A stretch of DNA of 64,000 nt from Marinobacterium halophilum (GTDB lineage Bacteria > Pseudomonadota > Gammaproteobacteria > Pseudomonadales > Balneatricaceae): contig NZ_PYGI01000013.1 of the NCBI RefSeq assembly GCF_003014615.1, positions 1 to 64,000 on the forward strand, in the 5' to 3' direction. The stretch's first letter is position 1. Each line of letters begins with the position of its first letter. The translations under genes were made by a program, and so were the position numbers. Below, one piece after another: positions 1 through 8,657 of the stretch. The notes under the pieces are model-generated. The model was not told the DNA's origin. It saw nothing but the letters and a program-made list of their open reading frames with translations, and searched no databases.

Positions 1-79
1 GGCCCAGGAACTTTTCCTTACGGGTCTGACGGCGCTTGTTGCTGAACTCGCTGTCCGCGAATGTAAGTTGCTGATCCAT
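1..79 (-). CDS. IS5-family transposase, N-terminal fragment
   Basis: Only about the first 26 codons are present; the rest runs off the left edge. The protein begins MDQQLTFADSEF and continues with a basic stretch (NKRRQTRKEKFLG), the typical opening of IS5-type DDE transposases. The ATG at 79 is chosen because GAGGA sits eight bases upstream. An in-frame ATG at 97 would add six residues. It would catalyse transposition of the element whose terminal repeat ends at 142. Whether the full gene is intact cannot be judged. Confidence 0.8.
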   Translation of the reverse strand, partial: MDQQLTFADSEFSNKRRQTRKEKFLG

Positions 80-142
80 CTCTGCGTCCTCAATCATGTG
101 CAGCCAGCATTATCCCATGCGGCGGACTTGATCACGCCTTCC
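1..142 (-). mobile_element. IS5-family insertion sequence, one end only
   Basis: The sequence starts inside the element and shows only its transposase-start end. Read on the minus strand from position 142, the terminal repeat begins GGAAGGCGTGATCAAGTCC, which closely resembles the IS5 terminal repeat as I recall it (GGAAGGTGCGAACAAGTCC). It is followed outside the element by CTAG at 143-146, which fits the YTAR target duplicated by IS5-type elements. The other end and the second target copy lie outside the window. Confidence 0.8.
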
Positions 143-146
143 CTAG
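143..146. repeat. Putative target-site duplication (CTAG)
   Basis: CTAG directly abuts the IS5-like terminal repeat and matches the four-base target preferred by this family. The partner copy should flank the other end, outside this window. Confidence 0.55.
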
Positions 147-273
147 GCTTATGGCGGCAATCTAGGAATAACTATGCCTTATATGAGAATAAATATTATT
201 ATCTGCCAGCAAGTGCATAGTGTCTGAATTTTTATAATACGATCAACGTATTAAAATAGATTTAAACGCTAAT

Positions 274-307
274 AAAAAGGCCGCATTAAATAATTAAGCG
301 GACTTTT
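274..307. terminator. Bidirectional rho-independent terminator candidate
   Basis: An A-run, then GGCCGC, an AT-rich loop, GCGGAC and a T-run form an imperfect hairpin flanked by A and T tracts, so it could stop transcription from either side. It lies just past the stop of the minus-strand gene ending at 326. Confidence 0.6.
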
Positions 308-325
308 CGTCGGTTTTAATCTGCT

Positions 326-739
326 TTATGAGGTTGGCGCTTTGTTTAGAAACGTTTTACTCATAAAAAACAATGGAACTACAGTAAAGGTAAGGTAGTA
401 GGGTATTGTATACAGGCTTATATCTCTTGAGAGCAAAGCGTTTTCGGTATCAGGAATCATTAGGTTAATTTTAATGAATGATATGATAAATAATGCTATA
501 GCGGATATGACCACATACATAGCAACTATGCGCTTGGATTTAAATGTAAGTAATATCATGGTCGAAATTAAGCCAAATGCCGATAAACCACCTGCGCAAT
601 ATAAACTTTCCATACCTATATCAGTTGGAGTTGCTGACACAATATTAGCATCCAGACTTGATAGAAATGCGTCATACCCGAATAGGGGAATCAATGAAAG
701 TAATGTTCCCACGATAAATGCTATAGCTAATTTCTTCAT
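326..739 (-). CDS. Small four-helix membrane protein, unknown function
   Basis: This 137-residue protein is not recognised. It starts with a basic stretch (MKK) and has about four hydrophobic segments, near residues 4-22, 48-66, 71-90 and 110-128, so it is probably an inner-membrane protein. The ATG at 739 is preferred over an in-frame TTG at 745. It follows the 183-residue gene by about 35 bases on the same strand, suggesting co-transcription, and ends at a hairpin at 274-307. Its base composition is clearly more AT-rich than the housekeeping genes further on and it sits next to an IS end, which suggests horizontal acquisition. No function is proposed. Confidence 0.55.
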   Translation of the reverse strand: MKKLAIAFIVGTLLSLIPLFGYDAFLSSLDANIVSATPTDIGMESLYCAGGLSAFGLISTMILLTFKSKRIVAMYVVISAIALFIISFIKINLMIPDTENALLSRDISLYTIPYYLTFTVVPLFFMSKTFLNKAPTS

Positions 740-774
740 TGCCAATACCCGAACCTAAGAAAGTCTGTTAAAAA

Positions 775-1326
775 TTACTTCACTAATTCCAGAATCATTC
801 GTTTTTTTTCGACAGGGTCCAGAACCTGTGAAAGGTTTCCTGTAGCGCTATCATAGACTGCAACGGCTACGGGGTAAGCGCCATTACCTGGCATTGAGAA
901 TGTAATGCTGGCATTCCCGAAAAGCTTTACGTCTGGTATAGGGTCTGCTCCATAGGCGAACAGCTGGCCCAATCTGCCAAGGTAATAATCCTTTGATAGT
1001 GCTTTTCCAAGCTCGTTATTGACGTTCAGGTCACCAACAGGCTTTAGGTAGTTTCGGCTACCTATATAGCGGGTAATGACCCGCTCCTCGCCTGTTGGTT
1101 GCGTAGTAACCCTATCACCACCACTCAAGAAATTTTGCAAAATTTGTAGCCCAGATAATGGTTTGTTTAGCTTTTCATCATCAAAATAAACATCCTGAGA
1201 GTGGCATATGCCGTATACGCGTCGATACACTTGCGTTGAAACGCTTAATTTATGAATACCTGATACATGAAGGGATTCGATGATAATAAGATTATCATCC
1301 GATGGGGTACACATTTGAACTTCCAT
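775..1326 (-). CDS. Hypothetical protein, 183 aa
   Basis: This soluble-looking protein is not recognised: no signal peptide, no membrane segment and no catalytic motif that I can name. The start at ATG 1326 has a good ribosome-binding site (CGGAG) eight bases upstream. It is the first gene of a probable two-gene AT-rich unit with the membrane protein downstream. The long AT-rich stretch upstream (about 1330-1420) is likely to contain its promoter. Composition and its position beside an IS end point to an acquired cargo gene. Coding status is supported by an intact frame with a good ribosome-binding site; the function is unknown. Confidence 0.55.
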   Translation of the reverse strand: MEVQMCTPSDDNLIIIESLHVSGIHKLSVSTQVYRRVYGICHSQDVYFDDEKLNKPLSGLQILQNFLSGGDRVTTQPTGEERVITRYIGSRNYLKPVGDLNVNNELGKALSKDYYLGRLGQLFAYGADPIPDVKLFGNASITFSMPGNGAYPVAVAVYDSATGNLSQVLDPVEKKRMILELVK

Positions 1327-1662
1327 GTTTCACTCCGTTATATATCTATATTTTTAAAATATGTTCCATATTGGATACATATATTATTTTATATGATATT
1401 TATTTTATAGGAAGAATTTAGCTTTTCAACAATGTACAAGGGATTAATTTCGTTGAAAGAAATAGGGTGTTAGTGTCGCTTATAGTTATCAATAATGAAT
1501 TAAAATTCTAATATTCTGTTATTAACCCAGCGGCAATGTAGGGCGTACCGCTCGCTGTCCCCACCTTCATGCCTAGTCTTGTCGGACGTTGCTTTTTTCC
1601 TGTGTCACGTTGACGATTGACTGCATATATCTATCTGGTATTCAGGCAAGGAGGCAGGTGGC
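1327..1662. other. AT-rich intergenic region
   Basis: This gene-free region separates the divergent 183-residue gene and the broken dehydrogenase. The left two thirds are strongly AT-rich with several TATA-like stretches. From about 1520 the composition returns to that of the chromosome, which probably marks the edge of the acquired segment. I see no RNA gene, no convincing second IS end and no long repeat in it. Confidence 0.6.
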
Positions 1663-2498
1663 ATGTCGTACACTCTGACGGGATTTGAAGGTAAGGTTGC
1701 AGTAGTGACCGGCGCGGGCCGTATGCGCAGTATTGGACGGCCGATTGCGTTGGCATTGGCGCAGGCAGGATGTGATGTCGTTTTGACTGGTACCGGTCGT
1801 CGGTAGAGGATTATCCCGAAGATGAGCGTGCAGCGAACTGGCGTGATATCGAATCGGTTGCGGATGAAATTCGTCAGCTGGACCGTCGTGCCTTGCCGGT
1901 GGTGTCTGATGTCAGCGATCCCGAGGCGGTCGAGGCGTTGATTTTGCGTGTCGCCGAAGAGTTCGGACGTGTGGATTTTCTGGTGAATAATGCAGGCGCT
2001 ATGCGTGGGGGAGACCGTGTGCCGGTCACCGAATTGTCACTGGAGACGTGGCAGCGGGTGATGGATACGAACCTGAACGGGACGTTTTATATGTCGCGCG
2101 CCTTTGCCAAGCACATGAGCGAGCAGGGCGAGGGCGGTGCGATCATCAATATTTCGTCGCTGGCGGCCCAGCTGCTGGCACCTGATACCAGTGCCTATGC
2201 GACTTCAAAAGTGGCGATCAACGGTCTGACGACAATCATGGCACGTGAGCTGGGGCCCAAGAAAATTCGAGTGAATGTGGTGGCCCCCGGTATTATCGAT
2301 ACCAGTCGTCTGGATGACGTGCCGCGGGGCAAGATATGGGATGACATGATTGATGCATTTATCGCCTTGGGGCGGGCCGGCGCTGGTGAAGATATCGCCC
2401 ATCTGGTGACATTTTTGTGCAGTGATCAGGGGGCATGGATCACTGGGCAAAACATCTATGTCGATGGCGGGCATTGTCCGACGCCCCGGCGTCAGTGA
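1663..2498 (+). pseudogene. Short-chain dehydrogenase/reductase broken by a -1 frameshift
   Basis: The start at ATG 1663 has a strong AAGGAGG eight bases upstream. The first frame encodes the Rossmann start with the TGxGRxxxIG glycine motif and stops at TAG 1804-1806 after 47 codons. The correct continuation is in another frame from about 1800 (SVEDYPEDERAANW), so one base seems to be missing around 1795-1800. The rest is intact: the NNAG motif, the catalytic Ser in INISS, YATSK, and the C-terminal GGH typical of the classical SDR family. With the base restored the protein would be about 278 residues. It may be a real inactivating mutation or a sequencing error. The substrate is unknown. Confidence 0.8.
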
Positions 2499-2544
2499 TC
2501 TGGGCCGTACTCGCGAACTGTCGCTGGGGCGCTGCCAGTGGGTG

Positions 2545-4119
2545 TCAGCCTGCTGAATGATGCCCTTCACACCGATTGCGGCCGCCTGCTTTTGCCTTGT
2601 ACAGCGCCTTGTCGGCGGCCTTGAGGGTGTAGGCGGTATCAACTTTTTGATCATTCCAGCCCGCGATGCCAATGGATACGGTAATTTTTCCAATAGGCTC
2701 AATCTCGGTATTTTGCACTTTCAGGCGCAGGCGTTCAGCCAGCTCCAGCGCAACCTGTTCGTTGGTGTTGGGCAGGATGATCAAAAACTCTTCTCCCCCC
2801 ATGCGACACACCTGGTCATCCTTCCGGGTGCAAGCGCGCATCAGCAGTGCCAATGACTTCAGTGCCAGATCGCCACAGTCATGGCCATAAGTGTCATTGA
2901 CGCGTTTGAAGTGGTCGATATCGATCGCCAGTATGCTGAAGGGGGTGTGCTCATGCTTTAGCAATGTCAGCGTATTTTCGGCTCCGCGACGGTTGCTCAG
3001 CCCGGTCAAGGGATCGGTTTGAGCATCCAGTTGCAGTTTACCCATGCGGTTGTGCAGTAGGCTGACACCGATCAGCATGGCGCGTTTGAGTTCTGAGCTT
3101 TCAAAATACCAGGAGCGTACATCCTGAATGCGGTTGGGTGAGCCGCTTTCATCCATGCTCTGAGCGCTGTCGGCCAATTGCCATAGAGGTCGTGATATCA
3201 GGCGTGCCAGCCACCAGATCAGCAGCAGCGTTATCAAGGCCAGCGGCAGAGTGTGATCCACCACCGTACGCATCAGTGTGTTGAGTGGTGTGAGTGTAGA
3301 ACTAAGAGGGCTTTGCGCTACCACACCCCAGCCGGCGTTGTTGATGGGAGCATAGCCGGCCAGTATTTCAAGGCCGGTACTGTTGTGGAGGCGACCAGTG
3401 CCTGACTTGCCCTGAGTAACAGCATCAATGACCGTGTTGTTATATACGATGTTACCGACTCGATCCGGTTGAGGGTGGTACAGCAAGCGTTTGTTCTGGT
3501 CGACGACGTAGATATACGAGCCATCTTGATAGTAATGCTTGCCCAGCAGGTCGTTGAGGATGCTACGTTTTTGCAGGTAAAGTGAGCCGCCAATATAGCC
3601 CAGGTATTCACCGGTTGTTGAAAACAATGGTTGTGAAATGGAAACCAACAGGTTGCCAACGGCTGAAATATAGGGTGCGCTTATCAGTGGACGCTGTTCT
3701 TTCAATGCTTGTAGAGCACCCGGTGATGCCAGTTGTTCGCCCTGTAATTGGAGGGTATCCGGTGAAGTGGCCAATACCATACCGCTGGCATCGACAATGA
3801 CAACCGAGTTGAAACTGTCAGTTTGTTTGCGCAGGCGTTCTGCCGTTTGGAACAGCATGCTCTCATCGTGCAGCTGGGAGGTGATTTCCATCGCGCTGTA
3901 AGCAAGCTGCTGCTGTGCGGCATCCAGAAAGTTGTCAGTGGAGGCGGCCAGTTTGCTGGCGTAGACAAAATTATTTTCCAGTGCCTGGTCGATCAGTAAT
4001 TGTCGCTGTACCTTGTAGCTGGCGTACAGGCCGTTGATCAGGGTAATGGCTGCAGTAGCGAAGGCCAGAAGCAGAATGAGTCGTCTCAGATCAAGACGGA
4101 AAAAAGCTTTAATCGACAC
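2545..4119 (-). CDS. Membrane diguanylate cyclase with periplasmic Cache-like sensor (GGDEF)
   Basis: The protein would make cyclic di-GMP from two GTP in response to a periplasmic ligand. It has an N-terminal transmembrane helix, a periplasmic region of about 250 residues resembling a double Cache domain, a second helix (LPLALITLLLIWWLARLIS) and a GGDEF domain with DPLTGLSNRRG and the active-site loop GGEEF. RKDD, five residues before that loop, fits the RxxD product-inhibition site, so feedback control is likely retained. The GTG at 4119 (about 524 aa) is chosen because the preceding 47 in-frame codons do not look like protein; the start is uncertain. It is convergent with the dehydrogenase remnant and has no obvious operon partner. 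The ligand is unknown. Confidence 0.85.
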   Translation of the reverse strand: MSIKAFFRLDLRRLILLLAFATAAITLINGLYASYKVQRQLLIDQALENNFVYASKLAASTDNFLDAAQQQLAYSAMEITSQLHDESMLFQTAERLRKQTDSFNSVVIVDASGMVLATSPDTLQLQGEQLASPGALQALKEQRPLISAPYISAVGNLLVSISQPLFSTTGEYLGYIGGSLYLQKRSILNDLLGKHYYQDGSYIYVVDQNKRLLYHPQPDRVGNIVYNNTVIDAVTQGKSGTGRLHNSTGLEILAGYAPINNAGWGVVAQSPLSSTLTPLNTLMRTVVDHTLPLALITLLLIWWLARLISRPLWQLADSAQSMDESGSPNRIQDVRSWYFESSELKRAMLIGVSLLHNRMGKLQLDAQTDPLTGLSNRRGAENTLTLLKHEHTPFSILAIDIDHFKRVNDTYGHDCGDLALKSLALLMRACTRKDDQVCRMGGEEFLIILPNTNEQVALELAERLRLKVQNTEIEPIGKITVSIGIAGWNDQKVDTAYTLKAADKALYKAKAGGRNRCEGHHSAG

Positions 4120-4382
4120 GTAAACACCATCGCATGAACAACATGGGGGCAGCCTAAGAGCGGTATTTCCGGGGATATACGCGTTCCAAGTGTGGCAGCA
4201 ATTAGCCGTTAAATTACGGGTAATAGAGCGAACGCAGAATATCAGGTCTCGAACGGCCATTAAAGAGCCTGATTTTGTGTGGTTATGGCTGCTTGAGGTT
4301 TGTTTTTGGTTGTCAATAATATGGTTAACAATCAGTGTGTCATCATGTGTACATAATGTGCTTCCAATCGAAGGGTGATTAA

Positions 4383-5165
4383 ATGGTGCGGCAGATGAAA
4401 GCGTTTTCGAGGCAAGGGCCTGACCACCGTGCCGGGCGTGACGTTACGTTTGTCGATATTCGTCGTCGGTTTGATTTTCGTTGCATACAGTTGGGTCGCT
4501 GGGTAACGGCGGCTGAGCGGGACCGAGCCGCAGGCCTTTTTTATGATGCGCTATGCGATCTGATGCAGATCCTGCAGGGCCCTGAATCGCTGATATCCTT
4601 GCGTGGTACCTTGGGCTTGCAGTATGGAACAGGTGGTCGACCTGGAGTGTCAGCGCATTACGATCCGGCGCAGCGGACCTTTGCGCTGGCCAAAAATGCA
4701 GGCCCTGGCAGCATTGCACATGAATGGTTTCATGCGCTTGATCACTATTTGGCGGACAAGGTATTCATGGACGCGCCATCGGGCATGTTCGCTTCATCGG
4801 CGTGGCTGGAAGAGGCGACGCCCGTGGCACACCCGTTGAATGACTATTTTGTGCGCTGTTTGCAGGCGATTTTGTTGGCCCCCGATGGGCAGGCACCCAG
4901 TGAGTTGTTCCGGTGCTCGGCTGAGATGGATCGGCGTTTGGGTGTGCATTATTACAGCCGTCCCGAAGAGTTGTGTGCGCGTGCGTTCGAGGCCTTTGTG
5001 CAGGACAGTACAATCAAGAATAATTTTCTGGTCAAGGGCACGCTGAAATCCCGGGAGGCTGAAGCAGGGGTATATCCGTTGGCTGAGCAGCGGGTTCGAA
5101 TTAACAGGGCATTTTGCGACTATTTTTTGCATTTGGGACATGCTTTGAGCAAAACATATCGTTAA
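4383..5165 (+). CDS. CLCA_X / LPD1-like putative zinc metalloprotein
   Basis: This 260-residue protein carries HEWFHALDHY around residue 118, an HExxH zinc motif of metallopeptidase type, preceded by a conserved stretch with GTLGLQYGTGG and AGPGSIAHEW. As I recall, this pattern belongs to proteins annotated as CLCA_X family and is related to the LPD1 domain of phage polyvalent proteins. The biochemical role of the family is unknown to me. There is no signal peptide, so it should be cytoplasmic. It starts at ATG 4383 after GAAGGG. It stands alone, divergent from the diguanylate cyclase, with a separate promoter before the next gene. Proteolysis is inferred from one motif only. Confidence 0.65.
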   Translation: MVRQMKAFSRQGPDHRAGRDVTFVDIRRRFDFRCIQLGRWVTAAERDRAAGLFYDALCDLMQILQGPESLISLRGTLGLQYGTGGRPGVSAHYDPAQRTFALAKNAGPGSIAHEWFHALDHYLADKVFMDAPSGMFASSAWLEEATPVAHPLNDYFVRCLQAILLAPDGQAPSELFRCSAEMDRRLGVHYYSRPEELCARAFEAFVQDSTIKNNFLVKGTLKSREAEAGVYPLAEQRVRINRAFCDYFLHLGHALSKTYR

Positions 5166-5201
5166 TACATGAACAATTAGTGGTATTAGCCTAAGTGTTC
5201 A

Positions 5202-5230
5202 TTGCTGTTGGCGTCGTGTATCCCTAGAAT
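5202..5230 (+). promoter_or_regulatory. Sigma-70 type promoter for the DUF3360 gene
   Basis: TTGCTG at 5202-5207 and TAGAAT at 5225-5230 are separated by 17 bases, a reasonable -35/-10 pair. Transcription would start about 27 bases upstream of the ATG at 5264. Confidence 0.45.
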
Positions 5231-5263
5231 CGCGGGCTTTTCATTCCACACCAAGAAGAGCTT

Positions 5264-6739
5264 ATGACCGACGTAAATAAATCTGGCTACCAAGGACGGC
5301 GTAAGCCACGTGCAGATTTTGCCACACGTGCCGAGTATCTCGATCATGAATTGCAAATTATGGAGCCCAAGCGCTGGCGTCCCAACTTGCCGTTTCGTGA
5401 TTTCAGCTTTGAGATAGAAGACTGGGTACCGGCCATGGCCGCCACCATCGGTAAAATCGTGATGGTGGCGGCGATTGTCGCTGCTTTTGCAACTGAGTTG
5501 GGTCTGTCCCGCGCATTTGTTATTGAAAATGTACGCTATGAACTGCTGATCGCGGCCGTGCTGTTCGTGGTGCTGATTTCAGGCTTCCTCAATCCCAAGG
5601 CAAACCTTGCGGGCACTCATGGCCCGTTGATTCCGTTGATTCCGTTGATCGTTGCTTCCGGCGGCCATCCAATGGCATTGGGTCTGATGATCGGCGTGCT
5701 TGGTTTTATTTTGGGTATCACCAAGGGCGGCAGCTTACTGGCTAAATTGACCAGTAATGGGGTCTGTGGCGGTCTGTTGCTATACCTTGGGTTTATTGGC
5801 ATTACCGGTCAGATCAAAAATCTGTTCGCCTGGGCTGAAGGCTTTGATATGGCCTATCTGGCCTTCATTGTCATCATCTGCACCATCCTCATGTATGCCT
5901 ATCTTGAGCATATCCAGATGCGCTGGCTGGCAGTTCCGCTGGGTGCTGTGCTGGCGGCTGTTGTGTCGTTTGCGTTGGGCGCACCGTTCGAGTTTACCAC
6001 TGAGCCGGGGATGCCGAATCTGAACCCCGCTTACTGGTGGGGCGAAAGCACGGGGTGGCAGCTGGGCTTGCCTGAATTGCATCATTTCCTGGCGGTCGCG
6101 CCGTTTGCGGTTCTGGCGGTTGCCATGTGGTCGCCGGACTTTCTGGGTCATCGTGTGTTTCAGGAGATCAACTATCCGCCCAAGACTGAAAAAGTGCTGA
6201 TGGACATCGATGACACCATGGTTGCGGCGTCCGCACGTCAGGTAACCGGCAGTCTGTTGGGGGGCGGTAACATCGCTTCGTCCTGGGGTACCTACATTGT
6301 ACCGGCGGCAATCGCACGTCGTCCGATCGCAGGCGGTGCCATCCTGACGGGCCTGCTCTGTGTTGTAGCCGCCATCTGGGGTTACCCGATGGACCTCGCA
6401 ATCTGGCAACCGGTACTGAGTGTGGCGCTGATCGTGGGCGTGTACCTGCCGTTGCTGGAAGCTGGCATGCAGATGACCCGTGAAGGTAAAACCACCCAGT
6501 CAGCCGCAGTCGTGATCTTCTCCTCGGCGCTGGTCAACCCGGTATTTGGCTGGTCGTTGACGGTCTTGCTGGATAACCTGGGTCTGATCGGCTGTAAAGA
6601 ACGCGGCAAGGATCTTGGCCACATGGGACGCTGGGTTGTGCCTGGCATCGTGTTCGTTATTCTCTGCCTGCTGATGGCGGGTATCGGTATGTTCCCGGGC
6701 TTGCCCCCGCTGCTCGAGTCCTTCCGCGAACTGCACTAA
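5264..6739 (+). CDS. DUF3360 family membrane transporter-like protein
   Basis: This 491-residue polytopic membrane protein has about ten to twelve hydrophobic segments after a charged cytoplasmic N-terminus of some 65 residues. The repeated LIPLIPLIVASGG stretch and the order of helices resemble DUF3360 proteins, which are related to SulP/xanthine-uracil permease-type carriers. The substrate is not known. The ATG at 5264 follows AGAAGAG. It has its own promoter and a strong hairpin after the stop, so it seems monocistronic. Two BCCT carriers also lie in this region, but nothing in the sequence ties this gene to them. Confidence 0.7.
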   Translation: MTDVNKSGYQGRRKPRADFATRAEYLDHELQIMEPKRWRPNLPFRDFSFEIEDWVPAMAATIGKIVMVAAIVAAFATELGLSRAFVIENVRYELLIAAVLFVVLISGFLNPKANLAGTHGPLIPLIPLIVASGGHPMALGLMIGVLGFILGITKGGSLLAKLTSNGVCGGLLLYLGFIGITGQIKNLFAWAEGFDMAYLAFIVIICTILMYAYLEHIQMRWLAVPLGAVLAAVVSFALGAPFEFTTEPGMPNLNPAYWWGESTGWQLGLPELHHFLAVAPFAVLAVAMWSPDFLGHRVFQEINYPPKTEKVLMDIDDTMVAASARQVTGSLLGGGNIASSWGTYIVPAAIARRPIAGGAILTGLLCVVAAIWGYPMDLAIWQPVLSVALIVGVYLPLLEAGMQMTREGKTTQSAAVVIFSSALVNPVFGWSLTVLLDNLGLIGCKERGKDLGHMGRWVVPGIVFVILCLLMAGIGMFPGLPPLLESFRELH

Positions 6740-6750
6740 GTTTGCCCTTT

Positions 6751-6775
6751 CGGGGCCGGCATTCTGCTGGCCCCG
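6751..6775 (+). terminator. Hairpin terminator after the DUF3360 gene
   Basis: CGGGGCCGGC and GCTGGCCCCG pair around a five-base loop. The T-rich tract after it is weak (CTCGTTTCT). Confidence 0.6.
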
Positions 6776-6955
6776 CTCGTTTCTGCATCTCACTGTCTCC
6801 ACTATCCGCAACGGGTCATCGAAATAATTGTTGCTGTTTTTGGACGTTGTGCGAGCCAATTACCATGAAAATGCGTACAATGCGCACCCCTTAAACGGTA
6901 CGCGTCTACAGCGTGCTGTATTTTCTAATCAATTCCAATCGGCCGGGAGGCCATT

Positions 6956-8527
6956 ATGACCACTACCACTCAGGCAGCGACAGCTGACCGGGAGATGGAC
7001 TCGCACAATCGATCAATGCTGGCTGGTGTTGATCTCCCCGTGTTTTTCATCAGTGGCGGGGCACTGATACTCTTCGCAGTACTCGCCATGTATGACCTGG
7101 AGCTGGTGTCCGGCGGGGTCAATGCAGCGTTCGCTTTCTCCACACAACTGTTCGGTGCCTATTGGCAGATGTTGCTGTTGTGTACATTTTTTATTGGATT
7201 AGCACTGGCAATCGGGCGTACCGGTCGTGTGGTCATGGGCGGGCTGACAGCACCGGTCATTTCCACCTTTCAGTGGACCTCCATCATCATGTGTACGCTG
7301 CTGGCAGGCGGTGGTGTGTTTTGGGCAGCGGCCGAACCGATGGCTCATTTTCTGTCACCACCGCCACATTTTGCGGCCCAGGGAACGGAAACGAGCACTG
7401 CACAGGCGGCTTACCACGCATTGGCGCAAAGCTTCATGCACTGGGGCTTTCTGGCCTGGGCCATTCTTGGCAGCCTGACCGGCATCATTTTCATGCATCT
7501 GCATTATGAAAAGGGATTGCCGCTGAAGCCGCGTACACTGCTGTATCCTGTCTTTGGTGAGCGGGTAATGAAGGGGCCTTTTGGTGCCATCGTTGATGCC
7601 TGCTGTGTGCTGGCTGTGGTTGCGGGTACTGTTGGCCCTATCGGTTTTCTGGGTTTGCAGGTCAGTTTTGGTCTGGAATTTCTGTTCGGCATTCCCGATA
7701 CCTATGCGACGCAGGTGTGCGTGTTGATCGGCCTTATCCTGGTATACACGCTGTCTGCCGTAAGTGGTGTGACCCGTGGTATCCAGTTGCTCAGCCGTAC
7801 CAATGTCATTCTGGCGGTGGCGCTGATGGCCTTTATTCTGCTGGCGGGTCCGACCGGATTTATCATTGATGGCTTCATGCAGGGTTTCGGCATTTACCTG
7901 AGCGAATTCATACCGATGGCGACGTTCCGTGCGGACACGGCATGGCTGGATTGGTGGACGGTATTTTTCTGGGGCTGGTTCCTGGGCTATGGACCTTTGA
8001 TGGCGATGTTCGTTGCGCGCATTTCGCGTGGCCGCACGATTCGTCAGATGGTATTGCTGATCTCTGTGGTTGCGCCGGTGATTACCTGCTTCTGGTTCAC
8101 CATAGTCGGCGGGACGGGTATCTCGTTTGAACTGGCAAATCCGGGTGTAATCTCCGAGCCGTTCAGCGGGTTCAACCTGCCTGCGGCGCTGATGGCGACT
8201 ACCTCCGAATTACCGTTGGGTTCAATCGTGTCGGTGTTGTTCCTGATTCTGACCGTGATCTTTGTGGCGACGACAGGCGACTCCATGACTTATGCCGTTT
8301 CCATGGTGATGACCGGTACCGACCATCCGCAGACCAGTGTCCGCGTCTTCTGGGGCATCATGATGGGGGTGACGGCGGCAATCCTGATTTCCATCGGCTC
8401 GGGTGGCATCTCTGCGCTGCAGTCCTTCATTGTGGTAACGGCTGTGCCAGTGTCACTGGTGTTGTTGCCTTCGTTGTGGGTCGCACCTCGCATCGCCCGT
8501 CAGATGGCGCGCGAACAGGGGCTCTGA
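6956..8527 (+). CDS. BCCT-family transporter, copy 1
   Basis: This 523-residue carrier has about twelve membrane helices and the family signature region ending MFVARISRGRTIRQM. BCCT proteins import betaine, carnitine, choline, ectoine or DMSP, usually with sodium or protons. Against BetP as I recall it (YWAWWISW), the aromatic box reads FWGWFLGY: two tryptophans stay and the other two positions become Phe and Tyr, so a substrate other than glycine betaine is possible. It is very similar along its whole length to the copy at 17627-19198. GGAGG precedes the ATG. It is flanked by hairpins and appears to be transcribed alone. Its link to the LysR regulon 6 kb away rests only on this similarity. 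Confidence 0.88.
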   Translation: MTTTTQAATADREMDSHNRSMLAGVDLPVFFISGGALILFAVLAMYDLELVSGGVNAAFAFSTQLFGAYWQMLLLCTFFIGLALAIGRTGRVVMGGLTAPVISTFQWTSIIMCTLLAGGGVFWAAAEPMAHFLSPPPHFAAQGTETSTAQAAYHALAQSFMHWGFLAWAILGSLTGIIFMHLHYEKGLPLKPRTLLYPVFGERVMKGPFGAIVDACCVLAVVAGTVGPIGFLGLQVSFGLEFLFGIPDTYATQVCVLIGLILVYTLSAVSGVTRGIQLLSRTNVILAVALMAFILLAGPTGFIIDGFMQGFGIYLSEFIPMATFRADTAWLDWWTVFFWGWFLGYGPLMAMFVARISRGRTIRQMVLLISVVAPVITCFWFTIVGGTGISFELANPGVISEPFSGFNLPAALMATTSELPLGSIVSVLFLILTVIFVATTGDSMTYAVSMVMTGTDHPQTSVRVFWGIMMGVTAAILISIGSGGISALQSFIVVTAVPVSLVLLPSLWVAPRIARQMAREQGL

Positions 8528-8535
8528 ACCTGTTA

Positions 8536-8568
8536 TCCCGATGGCGCGGATTACCGTAGCCATCGGGA
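8536..8568 (+). terminator. Hairpin after BCCT copy 1
   Basis: TCCCGATGGC and GCCATCGGGA form a perfect ten-base stem with a 13-base loop directly after the stop codon. There is no T-run, so intrinsic termination is uncertain. Confidence 0.45.
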
Positions 8569-8590
8569 CGTTCGATCATTCCGTGCCTTA

Positions 8591-8617
8591 TTACCTTGCC
8601 CTGTTTTCAGGTATAAT
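8591..8617 (+). promoter_or_regulatory. Probable ttcA promoter
   Basis: A perfect -10 hexamer TATAAT lies at 8612-8617, 40 bases before ttcA. The -35 element is poor (TTACCT at 8591-8596, short spacing). Confidence 0.4.
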
Positions 8618-8657
8618 CCGCGCTTGAATTTTAACCAGTGGATTCCTGAAGCGCCCT

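Noticed and set aside
1500-1660. Right-hand end of the IS element
   Set aside because: No match to the terminal repeat was found; the element extends left out of the window.
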